Below are positions 7,091 through 14,124 of a stretch of DNA of 17,859 nucleotides, one piece after another (positions within the stretch are counted from its first letter, which is position 1; each line of letters begins with the position of its first letter). Below the pieces are notes generated by a model that ran no database searches, was not told where the DNA came from, and worked only from the letters and a program-made list of their open reading frames with translations. The translations under genes and the position numbers were made by a program. The stretch is from NCBI GenBank assembly GCA_958438955.1, contig CAUBTS010000034.1, positions 1 through 17,859 of the forward strand. The letters are read 5' to 3'. The stretch comes from an uncultured Collinsella sp. Its GTDB lineage: Bacteria; Actinomycetota; Coriobacteriia; Coriobacteriales; Coriobacteriaceae.

Positions 7091-8176
7091 ATGCACATTC
7101 CAGACAACTACCTGTCCCCGCAGACCGATGCCGTCATGGCGGTGGCGATGGTGCCCGTTTGGGTCCATTGCATCAAAAAGGTACGCGCCACGCTCGATCG
7201 CGAGCACATGGCTTTCCTGGGCATCTGCGCTGCGTTCTCCTTCTTGCTCATGATGTTTAACGTGCCGCTGCCCGGCGGCACCACGGGTCACGCCGTCGGC
7301 GGCGCACTCATCGCGCTGCTGCTGGGCCCCGAGGCCGCGGCCATTGCGGTTTCGGTCGCACTGGCACTGCAGGCGCTGCTGTTTGGCGACGGCGGCATCC
7401 TGTCCTTTGGAGCCAACTGCTTTAACATGGCATTTGTGCTGCCGTTTGTGGCAGCCATCGTGTTCCGTGCGCTCAACGGCCGCCTGCACGACAAGAGCTG
7501 GGGCACTTCGGTTTCTGCCATCGTGAGCGGCTGGATCGGCTTGTGCGTGGCTGCCCTGTGCGCTGCCATCGAGTTCGGCATTCAGCCGATGCTCTTCACC
7601 AACGCCTCGGGTGCCCCGCTATACTGCCCCTTCCCGCTGTCTGTTTCCATTCCGGCCATGTTGATTCCGCACATGCTGGTAGCCGGTGTGGTCGAGGGCG
7701 TGGCGACTGCCGCGATCTACGGCTTTATCAAGAAGACGGCGCCGGGCGTTATCGTCGGCCCCGAAGCCGCCGATGGACAGCTTACTGCCGAGGGCGCAGC
7801 CGCCAAGAAGACCTCGCTGGTCCCCACGCTCATCCTGGTCGCCGTGCTTGTCGTGGCCACGCCGCTGGGCCTGCTGGCCACGGGTGACGCATGGGGCGAG
7901 TGGGACGCCGAGGGCGCCGCGACCGCCGTTCAGGAGGCTGGTGACGACAGTCTGCAGACTTCGGTTGGCCTCGATACTCCGACCTTTGCCGATGCCCTGC
8001 CCACGGGCGATTATCTGCAGGCCTATTCCGAGGAGCAGGGCCTTGGCTTTGCCGGTCAGGCTGCCATGTATATCCTGTCCGGCGTGATTGGCGTGGCGGT
8101 GCTCACCATCGCATTCCGCCTGATCTCGCTGACGGTTAAGGAAAGCGGTGCTCATGGCAATAGCCGAGCTGCCTAG
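7091..8176 (+). CDS. cbiM: ECF-type nickel/cobalt transporter substrate-binding protein, CbiM/NikM with fused CbiN/PDGLE-like domain
   Basis: This is the membrane S-component of an energy-coupling-factor importer for Ni2+ or Co2+. The mature-type N-terminus MHIPDNYLSP supplies the Met1/His2 metal-ligand loop of the CbiM/NikM family. H67 in PGGTTGHAVGG matches the third conserved ligand histidine. Residues 1-215 are the CbiM core, with about six hydrophobic segments. Residues 240-350 add a hydrophobic helix (243-262), TPLGLLATGDAWGEWDAEG (257-275), a polar loop and a last helix (about 323-347). This is the two-helix layout of CbiN/PDGLE (NikN) proteins, and no separate cbiN is present. GGGAGG at 7080-7085 sets the start. 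The gene overlaps cbiQ. Nickel is favoured by the upstream inverted repeat, but cobalt cannot be excluded. Confidence 0.9.
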   Translation: MHIPDNYLSPQTDAVMAVAMVPVWVHCIKKVRATLDREHMAFLGICAAFSFLLMMFNVPLPGGTTGHAVGGALIALLLGPEAAAIAVSVALALQALLFGDGGILSFGANCFNMAFVLPFVAAIVFRALNGRLHDKSWGTSVSAIVSGWIGLCVAALCAAIEFGIQPMLFTNASGAPLYCPFPLSVSIPAMLIPHMLVAGVVEGVATAAIYGFIKKTAPGVIVGPEAADGQLTAEGAAAKKTSLVPTLILVAVLVVATPLGLLATGDAWGEWDAEGAATAVQEAGDDSLQTSVGLDTPTFADALPTGDYLQAYSEEQGLGFAGQAAMYILSGVIGVAVLTIAFRLISLTVKESGAHGNSRAA

Positions 8177-8990
8177 CTGGCTTGCGGCCGAGGAGCGATA
8201 TGAGCCCGTGGGGGCTCGGCATCGTGTGATGCAAAAGAATGTCCTGCACCTGGCGAACCTGCTTGAGCGGGTTCGCCTGGGCGGAGGCGCGCACGAGGGC
8301 GGGTCGATGGTCGACCGCGCCCTTTCTTGCGTTTCGGCTCCGGTGCGCCTGGTGGGGATGTTCGTTTGCGTCCTGTGCGTGTGTCTGACGCAGAGCCCGC
8401 TGTACCTGATGCTGATGGCGGCTATCGCGCTGGTGCTGGTCGCGGTGCGCCCCGCGCGCGGGTTGCGCGCGACTTTTGTACCGGCGCTTGGCGCCACGGG
8501 GCTTGCGGTGGTTCTGGCGCTGCCTGCCCTGTTGCTGAGCGCGTCTGCCATGGGCGCCATGCTCAAGATCGCGCTCAAGACGTTTATTAATGTGTCGCTG
8601 GTGCTGGGTGTTTCGTGGACGCTCACCTGGAGCCGCATGTCGGCGGCGCTCAAAATGCTGCACCTGCCCGACGAGGTTATCTTTACGTTTGATATGGCGC
8701 TCAAGCATATTGAGGTGCTGGGACGCACGGCGCACGATCTGTGCGAATCGGTCATGCTGCGCAGCGTCGGTTCCGCGCCTGCGGGTTTTTCGCGCACCGA
8801 TTCGCTGGCGGGTATCATGGGCATGACGTTTATCAAGGCGATGGAATGCAGCCGCGCGATGGACGAGGCCATGCTGTGTCGCGGCTTCGCCGGCGTGTAT
8901 CCGGCGCCTGCACGGAGCGGCTTTGGCTGGCGCGATGCGGTTTACGCGGCCGTTGTGGCGTTGCTCGCCGTGTTGTGCGCGGTGCTGTAG
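8148..8990 (+). CDS. cbiQ: ECF transporter transmembrane (T) component, CbiQ family
   Basis: CbiQ is the membrane coupling subunit that transmits ATP-driven motion of CbiO to CbiM. The 280 residues contain hydrophobic segments at about 66-82, 85-101, 112-134, 141-160 and 262-280. A long cytoplasmic region follows (about 160-255). It ends in SRAMDEAMLCRGFAG (235-249), the second coupling-helix signature that docks into the ATPase. The GTG start lies 5 nt after AAGGA (8138-8142). An ATG at 8154 with 11-nt spacing (MAIAELPSWL) is an equally readable alternative. Either overlaps the end of cbiM, implying translational coupling. The N-terminal ~60 residues are longer than in minimal CbiQ proteins. 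Confidence 0.87.
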   Translation: MLMAIAELPSWLAAEERYEPVGARHRVMQKNVLHLANLLERVRLGGGAHEGGSMVDRALSCVSAPVRLVGMFVCVLCVCLTQSPLYLMLMAAIALVLVAVRPARGLRATFVPALGATGLAVVLALPALLLSASAMGAMLKIALKTFINVSLVLGVSWTLTWSRMSAALKMLHLPDEVIFTFDMALKHIEVLGRTAHDLCESVMLRSVGSAPAGFSRTDSLAGIMGMTFIKAMECSRAMDEAMLCRGFAGVYPAPARSGFGWRDAVYAAVVALLAVLCAVL

Positions 8991-9034
8991 CGCGGACGGT
9001 CGAACCGTTGATGTGAGTAGGGAAGGGCGACGTT

Positions 9035-9805
9035 TTGGCAAACGATACGAATAACGCGATGGGTGCGAGCGGTGCTGCCGGCGCCGAGGTCACGCCGCTC
9101 ATCGAGTTTCGCGACGTGGTGTTTTCCTATGCGGGTCATACGGTGGTCGATGGCGTTTCATTGCAGGTGAACCGTGGAGAGCTCGTTGCTCTGCTTGGTC
9201 CTAACGGCTGCGGCAAGACGACGATTATGCGTCTTATCAACGGCCTTGAGCTTGCGGACGCGGGTGCGTACCTGTTCGACGGGCATGCGGTCGATGCGGC
9301 GTTTCTAAAGGATTCTGCGGCCGCTCAGCGTTTTCATCAGCGCGTGGGCTTTGTGTTCCAGAATGCCGACGCCCAGCTGTTCTGCGCTACGGTGGGCGAG
9401 GAAGTTGCTTTTGGTCCCGCGCAGATGGGGTTGCCGGCAGACGAGCTCGAGCGCCGCGTCCGCGATGCCATGGAGCTATTCCAGGTTGCCGACCTTGCCG
9501 ACGTCTCTCCCTATCAGCTCTCGGGCGGGCAAAAGAAGCGCGTTGCGCTGGCTGCGGTGGTGTCGATGAACCCGGATATCCTGGTGCTCGACGAGCCTAC
9601 CAATGGGCTCGACGAGGATTCATGCGACATCGTGGTCAACTTCTTGCTGGCCTACGTCGCGGCGGGTAAGACGGTCTTGATGAGCACACATCACCAGGAT
9701 TTGGTGCGACGCCTGGGTGCCCGTGCAATCTATATCGATCGATATCACCATGTGGTCGAGGCGCCGGTGTCGTCGTATGGAACCGAGAGCGGCGCTGCGG
9801 AATAG
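9035..9805 (+). CDS. cbiO: ECF transporter ATP-binding protein, CbiO family
   Basis: CbiO is the cytoplasmic ATPase energising the CbiMQO metal importer. All ABC motifs are present in its 256 residues: Walker A GPNGCGKT (55-62), Q-loop Q109 in VFQNADAQLF, signature LSGGQ (162-166), Walker B ILVLDEP (182-188) and switch histidine H219 in STHHQD. VGFVFQNADAQLFCATVGEEVAFGP is typical of ECF ATPases. I chose the TTG start because GGGAAGGG (9020-9027) sits 7 nt upstream; an ATG at 9059 would skip eight residues that are not part of the domain. The gap to cbiQ is 44 bp, with a small hairpin (8996-9008) and no terminator. A single ATPase gene suggests a homodimer. Confidence 0.93.
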   Translation: MANDTNNAMGASGAAGAEVTPLIEFRDVVFSYAGHTVVDGVSLQVNRGELVALLGPNGCGKTTIMRLINGLELADAGAYLFDGHAVDAAFLKDSAAAQRFHQRVGFVFQNADAQLFCATVGEEVAFGPAQMGLPADELERRVRDAMELFQVADLADVSPYQLSGGQKKRVALAAVVSMNPDILVLDEPTNGLDEDSCDIVVNFLLAYVAAGKTVLMSTHHQDLVRRLGARAIYIDRYHHVVEAPVSSYGTESGAAE

Positions 9806-9825
9806 TTGCTGCGTAGAGCGTGCGT

Positions 9826-9841
9826 AGCCGCCTGCGCGGCT
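9826..9841 (+). terminator. Weak hairpin after cbiO, possible terminator
   Basis: AGCCGC (9826-9831) and GCGGCT (9836-9841) form a 6-bp stem with loop CTGC, followed only by TTG. This is a marginal terminator, listed because it closes the operon and lies at the -35 position of the next promoter. Confidence 0.35.
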
Positions 9842-9850
9842 TTGCCGTGA

Positions 9851-9859
9851 TGGTATAGT
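9851..9859 (+). promoter_or_regulatory. Extended -10 promoter for the phospholipase C-like gene
   Basis: TGG-TATAGT is an extended -10 element with 5/6 matches to TATAAT. No good -35 is visible. A start near 9866 gives a leader of about 19 nt to the ATG at 9885. Confidence 0.5.
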
Positions 9860-9884
9860 TATCCAGGTTTTTATGGGGGTGGCT

Positions 9885-10733
9885 ATGCCAAGCTGGAACA
9901 TTCATATCGCTCAGACGGAGCGTTTGCTGGAGCGCACCGGTGCGCTTGCCAATAGCGTGCGCGACCGCAATGCCTTTTTGTTTGGCTGCGTGGTTCCGGA
10001 TATCTTCGTGGGCTATATGGTCCCTGGCATCGCCGATCCCATCCCATACCGCATTACGCACTTTGCAAAGCCCGAACCTATCCCTAAGCCGCGCGAGCAC
10101 GAGTTCTGGGATACCTATGTGGCGCCGCTGCTCAAAGGGGCGCCTGTTGGTACGCCGGCTGCCGCGACCTCGATTGTCGAGGAGCGCGAGCGACTCAATC
10201 GGGTACATTATCCCCAACGCTACAAGGATGCCGAGCCGGTTGCCGGTCCCGGTGCTAGCGAGCTTTCGCTCGCGCCCGATGACGTGGCGCAGTCGTTGCT
10301 CGATTTGACACTGGGTGTCTGGTCGCATCTGGTGGCCGATACCGTATGGAATACGCGCGTGAATCAGTACCTGGAGGCGCACGGCGGCAAGCCGTGCGAG
10401 GAGTTCCGCATTAAAAAGCAAGGCGACTTTGACTGGTTTGGCAAGACGCTCGGCATTGTTTCCATCCCGCGTGCGACCGATCGCCTGTATACCGCTGCGG
10501 CACGTTTTGGGCAGTATCCCATCCATAAAGAATATGTGCTCAAGACCATCGGCGTTATGCACGAGATCGTGCGCGAAAACCCCGGTGAGCCCGATCATCC
10601 GCCGTATCGCCTGCTAACCGAGGAGTTTTTCGATGCGACGTTTACCGAGGTCATCGAGCTGACCGAGGCGGGTTTTGCCGCCCGTGTCGAATCGCCCGAT
10701 GTGCCTGCGCTGCCCCTGATTGCTAGCTGCTAG
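9885..10733 (+). CDS. Zinc-dependent phospholipase C-like protein (PF00882-type)
   Basis: The 282-residue product begins MPSWNIHIAQ and has no signal peptide or membrane segment. Its metal-ligand pattern resembles zinc-dependent phospholipase C/S1-P1 nuclease-fold proteins: H7, D39 in GCVVPDI, H59 in ITHFA, and H148/D152 in WSHLVADTVWN (HxxxD). Such bacterial proteins are usually annotated as zinc-dependent phospholipase C family without a known substrate. Without an export signal, a secreted toxin role is unlikely. I prefer the ATG at 9885 over the in-frame ATG at 9873. G-rich GGGGGTGG lies just before 9885, the family motif starts there, and the 9873 codon would be about 7 nt from the predicted transcript start. 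The gene converges on the next one with overlapping stops. Confidence 0.75.
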   Translation: MPSWNIHIAQTERLLERTGALANSVRDRNAFLFGCVVPDIFVGYMVPGIADPIPYRITHFAKPEPIPKPREHEFWDTYVAPLLKGAPVGTPAAATSIVEERERLNRVHYPQRYKDAEPVAGPGASELSLAPDDVAQSLLDLTLGVWSHLVADTVWNTRVNQYLEAHGGKPCEEFRIKKQGDFDWFGKTLGIVSIPRATDRLYTAAARFGQYPIHKEYVLKTIGVMHEIVRENPGEPDHPPYRLLTEEFFDATFTEVIELTEAGFAARVESPDVPALPLIASC

Positions 10734-11803
10734 CTGGCCGGCCCGGCAGTGAATAGCTCAACCCAATCGACAAGTAGCTCTTGCCGTAAGGTATCTTCGG
10801 CAATGCGTTCCTGTTTGGTCTTTGGGATGTGGGGAAGCCCGGCCTTTTTATGGATGAGCTCGGCTATGTGGTCGAAGCTCTTCTTCTCCTTGATCTGGTC
10901 ATAGGTAATTTGGATGACGTCGTAGCCCATGCTTGTGAGTGCGGTGGCGCGCTCGGCATCGGAGAGGCTCGCGGCATCGCTGTCGTGGGCAGAGCGGCCT
11001 TGGCATTCCAGAATGACGCCCATGCTGTCGGTGGCGCTTTCGATGAGGATATCGGCGTAGCAGCAGGTTTTGTCATACAGCGAACGTGCGGCTTCACTGA
11101 GCGGGATGCGCGCGTTGTTGGCGATCTCGATGCCCTGGCCGCCCTCGTCGCGGGGGAGCGAGATAAGCATGGAGGTCTGTACTTCGAAGGGCGAGGCGGC
11201 CTGCCCCGTCATGTGCTCGGCCGCCCAGCGCAGTTGTTTGACGCCGCGCAGGCCTGCGGCTTGCTTGGCGAACGCGGCGATATCCGTTGCGGTAAGAAGC
11301 GGCGTGCGCTTCCACAAGTTGGTGTCATTGCCCTTGGTGTCGTTAACTCGCTCCCAGCCGCAGTTGGGTGGAATGAACTTAAGCGAAATAGCTTCATCGA
11401 GTTGTTGTTGCGTTCGCTCGCAGGGCTTAAACACTGCAAAGGAGCCGCACATCTCGTAGCACGCCATGAGTAACTGGTTGCGTGAGACCTGCGTGGCAAG
11501 GCTGAGCAGCGTGAACTCCGGTGAAGTGACATCAAATCCATGTTCAGTCTGTCTAAACGACCCGGGAGGCGGCTCTTGGGTTAGCAGACGGCTATGAAAT
11601 AGCTTTCCGTTCGCGCGCTGTTTCCTTTCACTCACGGATCTCCAAACTGGTGTGCCGAGCAAGTCTTTAAATACCGGTTGTTTTGAGTAATGCACCAAGC
11701 GATGGTCATGGTCGGGCGGCAGGATTGCCGGATAGAGTCCCAGTATTTGGGGCGGGATGCGATAGTACTGAAAAGCCGTGGGTCCGCAGGCAAGAAATGA
11801 CAT
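10730..11803 (-). CDS. Hypothetical protein with C-terminal PD-(D/E)xK/DUF559-like nuclease domain
   Basis: I recognise no named gene in this 357-residue protein. The C-terminal region reads YADILIES (249-256), VILECQGRSAH (263-273), then DAERATALTSMGYDVIQITYDQI (282-304). This is the layout of DUF559/Vsr-like endonuclease folds: an acidic residue (D251), an E-x-Q/K site (E266/Q268), then an arginine-containing helix and a strand ending in a hydrophobic-aromatic pattern. The usual lysine of ExK is glutamine here. Residues 1-130 resemble the N-terminal part of coriobacterial proteins of this type, with a VTSPEFTLLSLATQVSRNQLL stretch at 92-112. A housekeeping, defence or AbiEi-like toxin-antitoxin role is possible but unproven. 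The ATG is the first after an in-frame stop and its Shine-Dalgarno is weak (GGA). The gene stands alone, next to AT-richer non-coding DNA, so it may be an acquired accessory gene. Confidence 0.78.
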   Translation of the reverse strand: MSFLACGPTAFQYYRIPPQILGLYPAILPPDHDHRLVHYSKQPVFKDLLGTPVWRSVSERKQRANGKLFHSRLLTQEPPPGSFRQTEHGFDVTSPEFTLLSLATQVSRNQLLMACYEMCGSFAVFKPCERTQQQLDEAISLKFIPPNCGWERVNDTKGNDTNLWKRTPLLTATDIAAFAKQAAGLRGVKQLRWAAEHMTGQAASPFEVQTSMLISLPRDEGGQGIEIANNARIPLSEAARSLYDKTCCYADILIESATDSMGVILECQGRSAHDSDAASLSDAERATALTSMGYDVIQITYDQIKEKKSFDHIAELIHKKAGLPHIPKTKQERIAEDTLRQELLVDWVELFTAGPAS

Positions 11804-11847
11804 AGCGATCCGATCGTTTGAGCGTTGTTTGGGCTAGAAAAGCTATC

Positions 11848-11982
11848 CGTTTCAGAAGTGCGGTGAAAAAGACAAATAGGTCAGGCACAAGCGGTATTTA
11901 AGCCAACTTTATCAGGGGTTTTGTTGAAATAAAAGGACTTATGCTCGGGGGTAAGTAATTTTTCCCCGCACTTCCGAAAACG
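11848..11982. repeat. Segment bounded by near-perfect inverted repeats
   Basis: GAAGTGCGGTGAAAAA (11855-11870) and TTTTTCCCCGCACTTC (11959-11974) match as inverted repeats at 15 of 16 positions. The similarity extends to 11848 and 11982 with one mismatch and a one-base gap. The 88 bp between are AT-rich with no gene. It could be a MITE-like remnant or a pair of divergent regulatory sites. Confidence 0.6.
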
Positions 11983-12158
11983 CGGTTGATTTGGTTCTTG
12001 CTAAAACGATTTAGCAGCGTCGGTTAAGGTGTGGGTTTGCCACCGGGCGAACACTTTTAGTGCTTGGGGCTTTATTTTTTGGGCCTCGGAGGGCGGATTT
12101 TGCGCTTTTGGTAATGAAATGGGTGCGTGTTTTGCCGTGCGCCGGCATTGGTACAGAA
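11983..12158. other. AT-richer gene-free DNA before the pyk terminator
   Basis: No supportable gene is visible on either strand. A small perfect hairpin is present: TGCTAAA (11999-12005)/TTTAGCA (12010-12016) with an ACGA loop. With the neighbouring repeat segment it makes a gap of about 350 bp between the nuclease-like gene and the pyk terminator. Confidence 0.5.
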
Positions 12159-12193
12159 AAAGGGCCCGGAAGGCAATGCCTTCCGGGCCCTTT
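12159..12193 (-). terminator. Intrinsic terminator of pyk
   Basis: Arms 12159-12173 and 12179-12193 are perfect 15-bp complements (GGGCCCGGAAGG core) around loop CAATG. On the minus strand the stem runs into TTTTT. A second small hairpin, TGCAAG/CTTGCA (12198-12213), lies between it and the pyk stop. Confidence 0.93.
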
Positions 12194-12221
12194 GCAATGC
12201 AAGTGTGCTTGCAAGTACGAT

Positions 12222-13682
12222 TTAGCGTACCTGAGCGACGTAAGCGACGTTGGTCGAGGAGACCTTGTCCTCGAGCTGGACGCTCATGCGGGGATCGCCG
12301 GCGGTAGCGACGGTCAGATCGCCAGCTTCGACGTAGCCGAGCTCCTTAGCGGTCTCGATCGCCTTGACGATCGTGCCGTTGACGGTGCCCTGGGTAATCT
12401 CGGCCTGGTGCGGGATAACGCCCCAGTACATAATCATCTGCTGGACGGCCCACTCGTGGCGGGAGAACGCGCAAATCGGCATGTTGGGACGGAAGTGCGA
12501 GATCAGGCGAGCGGTACGACCGGTGGTCGTCGGCACGGTGATGCACTTGGCGCCAACGGTGGTAGCCATGTTCACAGCGGACATACCCACAACGTTGTTG
12601 ACAACGCGGGTGCCATGAGCGTCGGCCGGAACCTCGAGCGGAGCGTGGGCCGGGAGGTATTTCTCGGTCTCGAGAGCGATGCTGGCCTGCATCTTGACGG
12701 CCTCGACCGGGTACTTACCGGCAGCGGACTCGCCAGAGAGCATAACGGCGTCGGTGCCGTCGTAGATGGCGTTAGCAACGTCGGCAACCTCGGCGCGCGT
12801 CGGGCGCGGGTTCTGCTGCATGGAGTCGAGCATCTGCGTAGCGGTGATAACGGGCTTGTAGGCCGCGTTGCACTTGGCGATGATCTCCTTCTGGATGTGC
12901 GGAACGAGCTCAGGCTTGATCTCGATGCCCAGGTCGCCACGGGCGACCATGATGCCGTCGGAAGCCTCGAGGATCTCGTCGAAGTTCTCGACGCCCAGGG
13001 CGCATTCGATCTTCGGGAAGATCGTCACGTGCTCGCCACCGTTCTCGCGGCAAAGCTCGCGGATGCCGCGGACGGACTCACCGTCACGGATGAAGGAAGC
13101 GGCGATGTAGTCGATGTTCTCGGTCAGGCCAAAGAGGATGTCCTGACGATCGCGCTCGGTGATGGCGGGCAGCGAGATGTTGACGTTGGGCATGTTGACG
13201 CCCTTGCGCTCGCCGATCAGGCCGTCGTTCTTGACGACGCAGGTCATGTCCTGGCCGTCGACGGACTCGACCTCGAGGGCAACCAGACCGTCATCGATCA
13301 GGATGAGGGAGCCCTTCTCGACCTCGGAGGGCAGAGCCAGGTAGTCGAGGGAGATGTGCTCAGAGGTGCCGTGGAAATCCTCGGACGTGGGCTGAGCAGT
13401 AACGACGATCTTATCGCCGGTCTTGACGGCAACCTTCTTGCCGTCGACCAGAAGGCCGGTGCGGACCTCGGGGCCCTTGGTGTCGAGCAGGATGCCGACG
13501 GGCAGACCGAGCTCCTTGGAAATACGACGGACGCGCTCGATGCGACCGTGGTGCTCGTCGTAGGATCCGTGCGAGAAGTTAAAACGGGCGACGTTCATGC
13601 CCGCCTTGATCATCTCGCGGATGGTCTCGTCGCTATCGCAGGCGGGACCCATGGTGCATACAATCTTGGTGCGCTTGTACAT
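12222..13682 (-). CDS. pyk: Pyruvate kinase
   Basis: Pyruvate kinase transfers phosphate from PEP to ADP in the last glycolytic step. The 486 residues equal a standard enzyme without an extra PEP-utiliser domain. Visible motifs are FNFSHG (34-39), LLDTKGPEVRTG (65-76), FPKIE with catalytic K224 and metal ligand E226, MVARGDLGIEI (245-255) with D250, and the signature PVITATQMLDSM (277-288) followed by TRAEVADVANAIYDGTDAVMLSGESA (295-320). E108 (GTSEHI) appears to align with the glutamate of K+-dependent kinases, so K+ dependence is likely (inference). GGAGG lies 5 nt before the ATG. Codon use is strongly biased, as in highly expressed genes. The gene is monocistronic, with its own terminator, and divergent from the Ca2+ ATPase gene. 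Confidence 0.97.
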   Translation of the reverse strand: MYKRTKIVCTMGPACDSDETIREMIKAGMNVARFNFSHGSYDEHHGRIERVRRISKELGLPVGILLDTKGPEVRTGLLVDGKKVAVKTGDKIVVTAQPTSEDFHGTSEHISLDYLALPSEVEKGSLILIDDGLVALEVESVDGQDMTCVVKNDGLIGERKGVNMPNVNISLPAITERDRQDILFGLTENIDYIAASFIRDGESVRGIRELCRENGGEHVTIFPKIECALGVENFDEILEASDGIMVARGDLGIEIKPELVPHIQKEIIAKCNAAYKPVITATQMLDSMQQNPRPTRAEVADVANAIYDGTDAVMLSGESAAGKYPVEAVKMQASIALETEKYLPAHAPLEVPADAHGTRVVNNVVGMSAVNMATTVGAKCITVPTTTGRTARLISHFRPNMPICAFSRHEWAVQQMIMYWGVIPHQAEITQGTVNGTIVKAIETAKELGYVEAGDLTVATAGDPRMSVQLEDKVSSTNVAYVAQVR

Positions 13683-13745
13683 TCAGACCTCCATCTGACA
13701 TCGTCTTGCGCTGATAGATAAACCATAAGAAATAAAACTGAGATG

Positions 13746-13751
13746 ATTATA
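13746..13751 (-). promoter_or_regulatory. -10 box of the pyk promoter
   Basis: The minus strand reads a perfect TATAAT here, giving a start near 13739 and a leader of about 57 nt. No convincing -35 lies at normal spacing: TTGAGG (13777-13772) is 20 bp away. This suggests activator help. Confidence 0.6.
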
Positions 13752-13813
13752 ACGAAATGACGACCGAATACCCTCAAAAATCGACCGTATGCCGAATTAG
13801 AAGTTCATTTTTT

Positions 13814-13860
13814 GCGGTAAAAACGGTATATGAAAAAACTTTATCAACCGTTCTGACCGC
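13814..13860. promoter_or_regulatory. 47-bp symmetric dyad upstream of pyk
   Basis: GCGGT-aaa-AACGGT (13814-13827) is mirrored by ACCGTT-ctg-ACCGC (13847-13860) about a single centre at 13837. The layout is four half-sites at 9-bp periodicity on each side of a 19-bp AT-rich core. It is a candidate binding site for a dimeric or tetrameric regulator, about 98 bp upstream of the predicted pyk start. Confidence 0.5.
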
Positions 13861-13960
13861 TGCTATCTGGGCGATATTTCAGTTTGACGATGCGCCGAAG
13901 AAAAAACGTTTTATCAATGTTGAGCATCACACGGTCTGCATCGTTGCACTCGAGCCGTGT

Positions 13961-13972
13961 TTCCAATTGGAA
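13961..13972. promoter_or_regulatory. 12-bp perfect palindrome before the Ca2+ ATPase promoter
   Basis: TTCCAATTGGAA lies four bases upstream of the predicted -35 box (13977-13982), a plausible operator position. Confidence 0.35.
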
Positions 13973-13976
13973 TGTT

Positions 13977-14006
13977 TTGGCTAGACGCGCCGCTTTGGGG
14001 TACCAT
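13977..14006 (+). promoter_or_regulatory. Predicted promoter of the Ca2+ ATPase gene
   Basis: TTGGCT (13977-13982) and TACCAT (14001-14006) are spaced 18 bp apart, each with 4/6 consensus matches. The start near 14013 would place the first leader hairpin at the very 5' end of the transcript. Confidence 0.45.
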
Positions 14007-14015
14007 AGCTCCACT

Positions 14016-14124
14016 ATCAACTGCCGCTCAGCACGGCAGCCTTGATGAGCCCTTGCCCTTCTCCTGGGAATTATGATCGGGCATCAATCTGCTGAGTGGC
14101 CCGAATCCCAGGAGGGGACTCTAT

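Noticed and set aside
8996..9008. ACGGT/ACCGT hairpin between cbiQ and cbiO as a terminator
   Set aside because: Five base pairs, no T-run, and the genes clearly form one transporter operon.
11706..11888. 60-codon minus-strand open frame across the start of the nuclease-like gene
   Set aside because: It overlaps the larger gene in another frame, has no ribosome-binding site, and includes one arm of the inverted repeat.
12060..13721. 553-codon open frame on the plus strand opposite pyk
   Set aside because: Antisense shadow of a strongly biased gene. It runs through the pyk terminator and shows no plausible domain.
13757..13984. 75-codon plus-strand open frame between pyk and the ATPase gene
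   Set aside because: No Shine-Dalgarno, it overlaps the dyad and the ATPase -35 region, and codon use is unlike that of the neighbours.
14007..14124. yybP-ykoY Mn2+ riboswitch upstream of the ATPase gene
   Set aside because: The conserved GGGGAGUA-type loop elements of that class are not visible. The hairpins here instead have mutually complementary loops.
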